Under the pieces are notes generated by a model. The model was given only the letters and a program-made list of their open reading frames with translations, made no database searches and was not told where the DNA came from. Positions 60,792-64,000 of a stretch of 64,000 nt of DNA are shown here, piece by piece. Source of the stretch: Clostridia bacterium (GTDB taxonomy: Bacteria > Bacillota > Clostridia > Oscillospirales > Acutalibacteraceae); assembly GCA_017516745.1 (NCBI GenBank), contig JAFXBF010000004.1, forward strand, positions 216,060 to 280,059, given 5' to 3'. Within the stretch, counting starts at the first letter, position 1. Each line of letters opens with the position of its first letter. The position numbers and the translations under genes were made by a program.

Positions 60792-60813
60792 TATGCCCAA
60801 AATCACTGATTTT

Positions 60814-60842
60814 CGGTTTATGAATACTGCGTCACATTTTTT
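60814..60842. repeat. 29-bp direct repeat, right copy
   Basis: Partner of the repeat at 59713-59741, in the same orientation with one mismatch. It lies 40 bases before the cysteine-rich VLP gene start. Confidence 0.85.
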
Positions 60843-60882
60843 CGCAGTACAACTAAAAATTTCAAGAAAGGAGGAACCCTTC

Positions 60883-61278
60883 ATGCAAAAACTCAACCTT
60901 ACCCTTAAGCAATTTGCAGAAATCAAGACAATGATTAAAAGCCGATGCTGTAACTGTTATCAGGGCAACTGTCTGCTTCTTGATGACGGTGACAGCCACA
61001 CTTGTCCGCAGTTCATAACACCGAGCCATATTATCTGCAGATATTTTCTCGCCTGTGTGCTGCCAAGTGATAATGCTCTGCTTAAAAGCATTACAGGTCA
61101 GACACCTGTCGAAACTGTTGTCTGTGCATTGTGTGGCAGTAAAACAGGGAGAACAGGTAGAAATCAAAAGTTCTGTCCCGACTGTGCAAAGAAGAAACAG
61201 CGACAGAGAAATGCAGAATATATGTCTGCAAAAAGGTCACGGGTGGATGTTTATGATGCCGTAAAGCCGCCGAAATAA
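60883..61278 (+). CDS. Cysteine-rich VLP-domain protein
   Basis: A 131-residue protein. The cysteine-rich VLP pattern is clear: KSRCCNCYQGNCLLLDDGD, CPQFITPSHIICRYFLACVLPSD, then a C-terminal zinc-ribbon CALCGSKTGRT/CPDC with a basic tail (KKKQRQRNAEYMS). It has a role in element biology that is not defined; the family is widespread in gut Clostridia elements. AAAGGAGG precedes the ATG at 60883. Confidence 0.85.
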   Translation: MQKLNLTLKQFAEIKTMIKSRCCNCYQGNCLLLDDGDSHTCPQFITPSHIICRYFLACVLPSDNALLKSITGQTPVETVVCALCGSKTGRTGRNQKFCPDCAKKKQRQRNAEYMSAKRSRVDVYDAVKPPK

Positions 61279-61562
61279 AGGCTTAAAAATGGCAGAAGGA
61301 CATAAGCAATATACTTTTATGTTGTTGCGTTTTAAAACATCCATACACAATGGGTAAACATTTTACAACAAAACTTCAAAACCCGAACAACCGAACAAAT
61401 AGCTGTACTGCCCTGTGCTATTGACTTGTGCTGTTCGTATTTGTAGCGTACACTGTGGCACATTGTACGGATAAAACCCGAACAGATAAAAGCTTTGTGC
61501 TGTTGGTTTATGTGCGTATTGTACGGATGTTCGGAAAATAATTCTATGAAAGAGGTAAAAAT
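61279..61562. other. Repeat-containing region upstream of the DUF927 gene (possible origin)
   Basis: A 284-base gap with short repeats: CCGAACA at 61383, 61391 and 61478 with its complement tgttcgg at 61528-61534, attgtacggat at 61462-61472 and 61518-61528 (56 bases apart), and ttgtgctgtt at 61426-61435 and 61495-61504. The pattern is iteron-like and stands just before a primase/helicase-type gene. No gene found here. Confidence 0.4.
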
Positions 61563-63428
61563 TTGGAAAACTATTTATACTATTCAGACCCGTTCTTTGC
61601 ATATAATAACTCGCTGTATATTGAAAAGACGATAAACGGCAAGCCGGTCAATATCAAGCTCAGTAATTTTCTTGCGAGGATAACCGAGGACATTACCTGC
61701 ACCAACGGAGCCGAAAACGAAAGATTCCTTTCTATTGTCGGTACGGATGATAAAGGAAACGACCTTAGAAAAATCACAGTACCCCTCAAAAACTTTTCAC
61801 AGCTCGATTGGGCGCAGGAGTATTGGGGTATCAACTGTGTTATCGAATCAGGCTACGGCAACCGTGATAATCTCCGTCAGGCTATTCAGTCAACGGCAAA
61901 GTACGCAGAAGCAAAAACTATTTACGGTACAACAGGCTGGTGGGAAACATCAAAGGGCTGGCAGTTCTGTATGCCGGGCAACAGCAACACAGAGGTTGAA
62001 CTGACGGAAAAGACAAAGGGTTATTCATTCAAAACTGATTCGGATATTACAGAAACGATGAACCTTATGAAAGCTTTGCCTTACTCCGTTGCACCGAAAG
62101 AGATTATGTTCCCTATGCTCGCTTACACATTGGTCAGCATACTCGGTACCTTTATGGCAAAGGCAGGTAAAGAAACTAAAACCGTTATTATGCTTTACGG
62201 TAAAACAGGTTCAATGAAAACAACGCTGTCACTTTTAATCAATTCCCTTTTCGGCAGGTTCAATGAAGATAATATCCCGATGAATTTCCGTGATACACCC
62301 AAGAGTATATTGAACTATTGCTTCACACTTAAGGACTGTGCAGTTATCATTGACGATTATCATCCCGGCTCAGGCAGAGAACAGTCAGCACAGGATGCAA
62401 TCACTCAGGCACTTATCCGTGGTATATGTAACAGAGAAGCAAGAGGTGCTCTTGATAAAAGCGGAAGACAGAGAGCTGCAAAAAGACCGCAGTGTAATGT
62501 GATAATGACTGCAGAATATCTTCCCAATGTGGGTGAAAGCGGTGTAGCAAGATTTCTTTCTCTTGAGCTGAAGCCCGGTGACATTAACCTTAAGGAGCTT
62601 ACAAAGTATCAGAAGGAAGCAGAGGAAGGAACCTTATCTCACTTTACTTTCCTTTCAACTGAAATGCTGAAGGCAAAATTTCTTGACAAAGAAAACGGAG
62701 TAGAAGAACTTTTAGAAAAACTCAAAAGCGGTTTTCTGTCTAACAGAAAGTTTTATAAGTGCAAAGCTGATGAAATAAATTTTCATATCAGACCGAGATT
62801 ATGTGACGACCTTGCAAATTTAAGAATCGGTTTTGAGCTTTACTGTGAAACTCTTTTCTATTATGAAGGTATCACTGCCGAACAGAAAGCCCAAATGTTA
62901 AACGAACTTGATGAAATTTTATTGCGGCTCGCTGTAACACAGCAGTCACTGACAGAAACAGAACAGCCGACAGAAATATTTATCCGTAAGCTTCGCTGTC
63001 TGATTGATATAGGTAAAGTAAATCTTGTTGAGCGTATGATAAGACCTATTGATATGCCGAGAAACCTTGTCGGTTATTATGACGATGAAAACTTTTACTT
63101 TGAATCTGATGCGGCTTATGCGGCGGTTATAAAATCCTGTAACGATGTCGGTGAGCATTTCCCTTTAACACAGAAAGCCTTAATCAAAGCTCTTAAGAAT
63201 GAAGGAGTCAGTCTCTGTTCGAAGGGAGAATGCACAAGGAATGTCAGAGTGTTCGGTACACCCAAGAGGCTTATCTGCATTTCAAAGGAAACCTTTAACA
63301 AGAGCTTACCGCCCGATGAGGACGAATCTTCAGAAGATGAAGACCTACCATTTGGTCCCGGTAAGATAATAGCCTCTGAAGAAAGCGAGCCTGAACAGCT
63401 CGCCTTTTCTTATGCGGCAGGTAATTAA
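61563..63428 (+). CDS. DUF927-domain primase/helicase-type ATPase
   Basis: A 621-residue protein. YGTTGWWETSKGWQFCMPG and ITETMNLMKALPYSVAP are DUF927 blocks; the P-loop is LYGKTGSMKTTLSLLI, and DCAVIIDDYHPGSG is the Walker B region. DUF927 proteins resemble superfamily 3-type helicases and are replication proteins of phages and integrative elements. It starts at TTG 61563 with AGAGGT upstream. The C-terminal 110 residues are more variable and end in an acidic tail. Confidence 0.88.
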   Translation: MENYLYYSDPFFAYNNSLYIEKTINGKPVNIKLSNFLARITEDITCTNGAENERFLSIVGTDDKGNDLRKITVPLKNFSQLDWAQEYWGINCVIESGYGNRDNLRQAIQSTAKYAEAKTIYGTTGWWETSKGWQFCMPGNSNTEVELTEKTKGYSFKTDSDITETMNLMKALPYSVAPKEIMFPMLAYTLVSILGTFMAKAGKETKTVIMLYGKTGSMKTTLSLLINSLFGRFNEDNIPMNFRDTPKSILNYCFTLKDCAVIIDDYHPGSGREQSAQDAITQALIRGICNREARGALDKSGRQRAAKRPQCNVIMTAEYLPNVGESGVARFLSLELKPGDINLKELTKYQKEAEEGTLSHFTFLSTEMLKAKFLDKENGVEELLEKLKSGFLSNRKFYKCKADEINFHIRPRLCDDLANLRIGFELYCETLFYYEGITAEQKAQMLNELDEILLRLAVTQQSLTETEQPTEIFIRKLRCLIDIGKVNLVERMIRPIDMPRNLVGYYDDENFYFESDAAYAAVIKSCNDVGEHFPLTQKALIKALKNEGVSLCSKGECTRNVRVFGTPKRLICISKETFNKSLPPDEDESSEDEDLPFGPGKIIASEESEPEQLAFSYAAGN

Positions 63429-63442
63429 ACGAGGACAAACCG

Positions 63443-63550
63443 ATGCTTGCTTTAATAATTTGGATTTTGGTCCGAAGTTTAGCAAGCATTGGATTTGTAT
63501 CCGCAAATCCGTAAAAACAGAGCGTTTTTACCACCACACCCCAACACAAA
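63443..63550. promoter_or_regulatory. Candidate oriT region
   Basis: Three inverted repeats in 90 bases directly before mobC: atgcttgct/agcaagcat (63443-63451, 63481-63489), ggattt/aaatcc (63491-63496, 63505-63510) and gtaaaaac/gtttttac (63511-63518, 63524-63531). They are followed by a C/A-rich strand (ccaccacaccccaacac). This layout is usual for origins of transfer next to MobC and relaxase genes. The nic site is not identified. Confidence 0.55.
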
Positions 63551-63573
63551 AAATCAAAGAAAGGAGAATTAAT

Positions 63574-63912
63574 ATGTCAAAACGTAAAAGAGAAATTGAT
63601 TTTCATGTCTATCTCAGTGAAGAAGAAAACGAAGTATTAAACAAATTTTGTAAGGTAATGAAAACTGACCGAAGCAAAATTATCAGAGCTATGATTTTAG
63701 GTACAAGACTTGTTGAAGCTCCGCCTGTTGATTACAAACAATTTATTATTGAGCTTCGCAGAGTCGGAAGAAATCTTAATCAGCTTACTGCTAAAGCTAA
63801 TGCAATCGGTTTTATTGACCGTGCTGAATGCAGAGAAGTTTTATCAGATATCCGTTCACTTGAATCGGATATCGCAAAATATTTTAAACCGGGTAAAGGG
63901 AGATTTGTTTAA
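63574..63912 (+). CDS. mobC: MobC-family relaxosome protein
   Basis: A 112-residue protein. The N-terminal half is a ribbon-helix-helix DNA-binding domain (IDFHVYLSEEENEVLNKFCK, TDRSKIIRAMILGT); the C-terminal half has the MobC signature FIIELRRVGRNLNQLTAKANA. It bends and opens oriT for the relaxase. AAAGGAG precedes the start. Its stop overlaps the relaxase start (TAATG). Confidence 0.9.
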   Translation: MSKRKREIDFHVYLSEEENEVLNKFCKVMKTDRSKIIRAMILGTRLVEAPPVDYKQFIIELRRVGRNLNQLTAKANAIGFIDRAECREVLSDIRSLESDIAKYFKPGKGRFV

Positions 63913-64000
63913 TGGCAGTTACAAGAATATGGCCGATAAAAAATAACATTCATCAGGTTGTGTCTTACGCTGCTAATAAAAGTAAAACTGATTTATCAAA
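63912..64000 (+). CDS. Relaxase, MobA/VirD2-like (only the N-terminus in the window)
   Basis: Only 29 residues are visible: AVTRIWPIKNNIHQVVSYAA then NKSKTDLS. The I-WPIK and V-SYA-N-KT pattern is the usual N-terminus of Clostridia relaxases of this family. It is translationally coupled to mobC. The catalytic Tyr and His motifs lie beyond the window. Confidence 0.8.
   Translation, partial: MAVTRIWPIKNNIHQVVSYAANKSKTDLS

Larger units (their letters stand above)
15339..64000. mobile_element. Large integrative/mobilisable element in spoVAD (left part, >48 kb)
   Basis: From the spoVAD break to the window end there are no housekeeping genes. The region carries TnpV, DUF6809, coupling-protein-like ATPases, a cysteine-rich VLP protein, a DUF927 ATPase, MobC and a relaxase start, all typical of Clostridia integrative and mobilisable elements. 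No VirB4, integrase or recombinase is visible; the recombinase is expected at the right end. The element may be composite: left-end genes, a TIR/RyR island, a Clp/JAB operon and a replication/mobilisation end. By eye the TIR island is much more A/T-rich than the backbone. Confidence 0.8.

Overview
The window comes from a spore-forming, Gram-positive, gut-type member of the Clostridia, probably Oscillospiraceae/Ruminococcaceae. The grounds are the Firmicutes order rimP-nusA-rnpM-infB-rbfA-nrnA-truB-ribF, a SpoVAD sporulation gene, AGGAGG-type ribosome binding sites throughout, and mobile-element families (TnpV, DUF6809, cysteine-rich VLP, DUF927, MobC) typical of gut Clostridia. No rRNA, tRNA or CRISPR array was seen.

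Layout. (1) 1-15.3 kb is chromosomal backbone: the 3' part of a GH38 alpha-mannosidase, an AlbA_2-type regulator, the minus-strand rimP-to-ribF translation/RNA operon ending in an APC permease, a secreted esterase, and the 5' part of spoVAD. (2) spoVAD stops being recognisable after its conserved GAAMAP motif. Everything to the right is accessory DNA, read here as the left part of a large integrative element (>48 kb, right end outside the window) inserted into spoVAD. (3) 15.5-16.8 kb is a left-end zone with DUF6809, TnpV and a broken regulator. (4) 16.9-37.3 kb is a dense conflict/immunity-like cluster: an HTH regulator, a Rossmann-RyR-nuclease giant protein, a stand-alone RyR domain, and seven TIR genes with eight TIR domains fused to LRR, CutA, GNAT, NACHT/WD40 or zinc-ribbon parts. 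It also holds a stand-alone CutA, a protein of tandem SpoVG-like domains, a winged-helix protein, and on the opposite strand a second giant Rossmann-RyR protein that closes the cluster. (5) 37.6-55.6 kb is a long plus-strand operon of mostly small unknown proteins with a proteolysis theme: an SprT-like protease, ClpP, a ClpC-like AAA+ unfoldase with an LGF (ClpP-docking) loop, a JAB-E1 fusion, a YbjN-like protein and a membrane HExxH protease. The same operon carries a GH-E nuclease with an Imm33/DUF2185 partner, two coupling-protein-like ATPases and an OmpA-domain lipoprotein. (6) 55.7-64 kb is the replication/mobilisation end: a two-barrel RNA-polymerase-like protein and its partner, a DUF927 primase/helicase-type ATPase, MobC, an oriT-like zone and the start of a relaxase.

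How it may work (inference): TIR enzymes sense infection or another stress and use NAD+ to make a nucleotide signal; Rossmann/RyR modules receive it; the PD-(D/E)xK nuclease is one output. That resembles Thoeris logic (several TIR sensors, one effector) but has no SLOG effector. The second operon looks like a self-contained regulated proteolysis system with its own ClpP and unfoldase plus ubiquitin-like processing enzymes.

Caveat: four genes in the element are interrupted by single-base frame changes, three of them at A-runs. Some may be sequencing errors; one sits exactly on a canonical A AAA AAG slippery heptamer.
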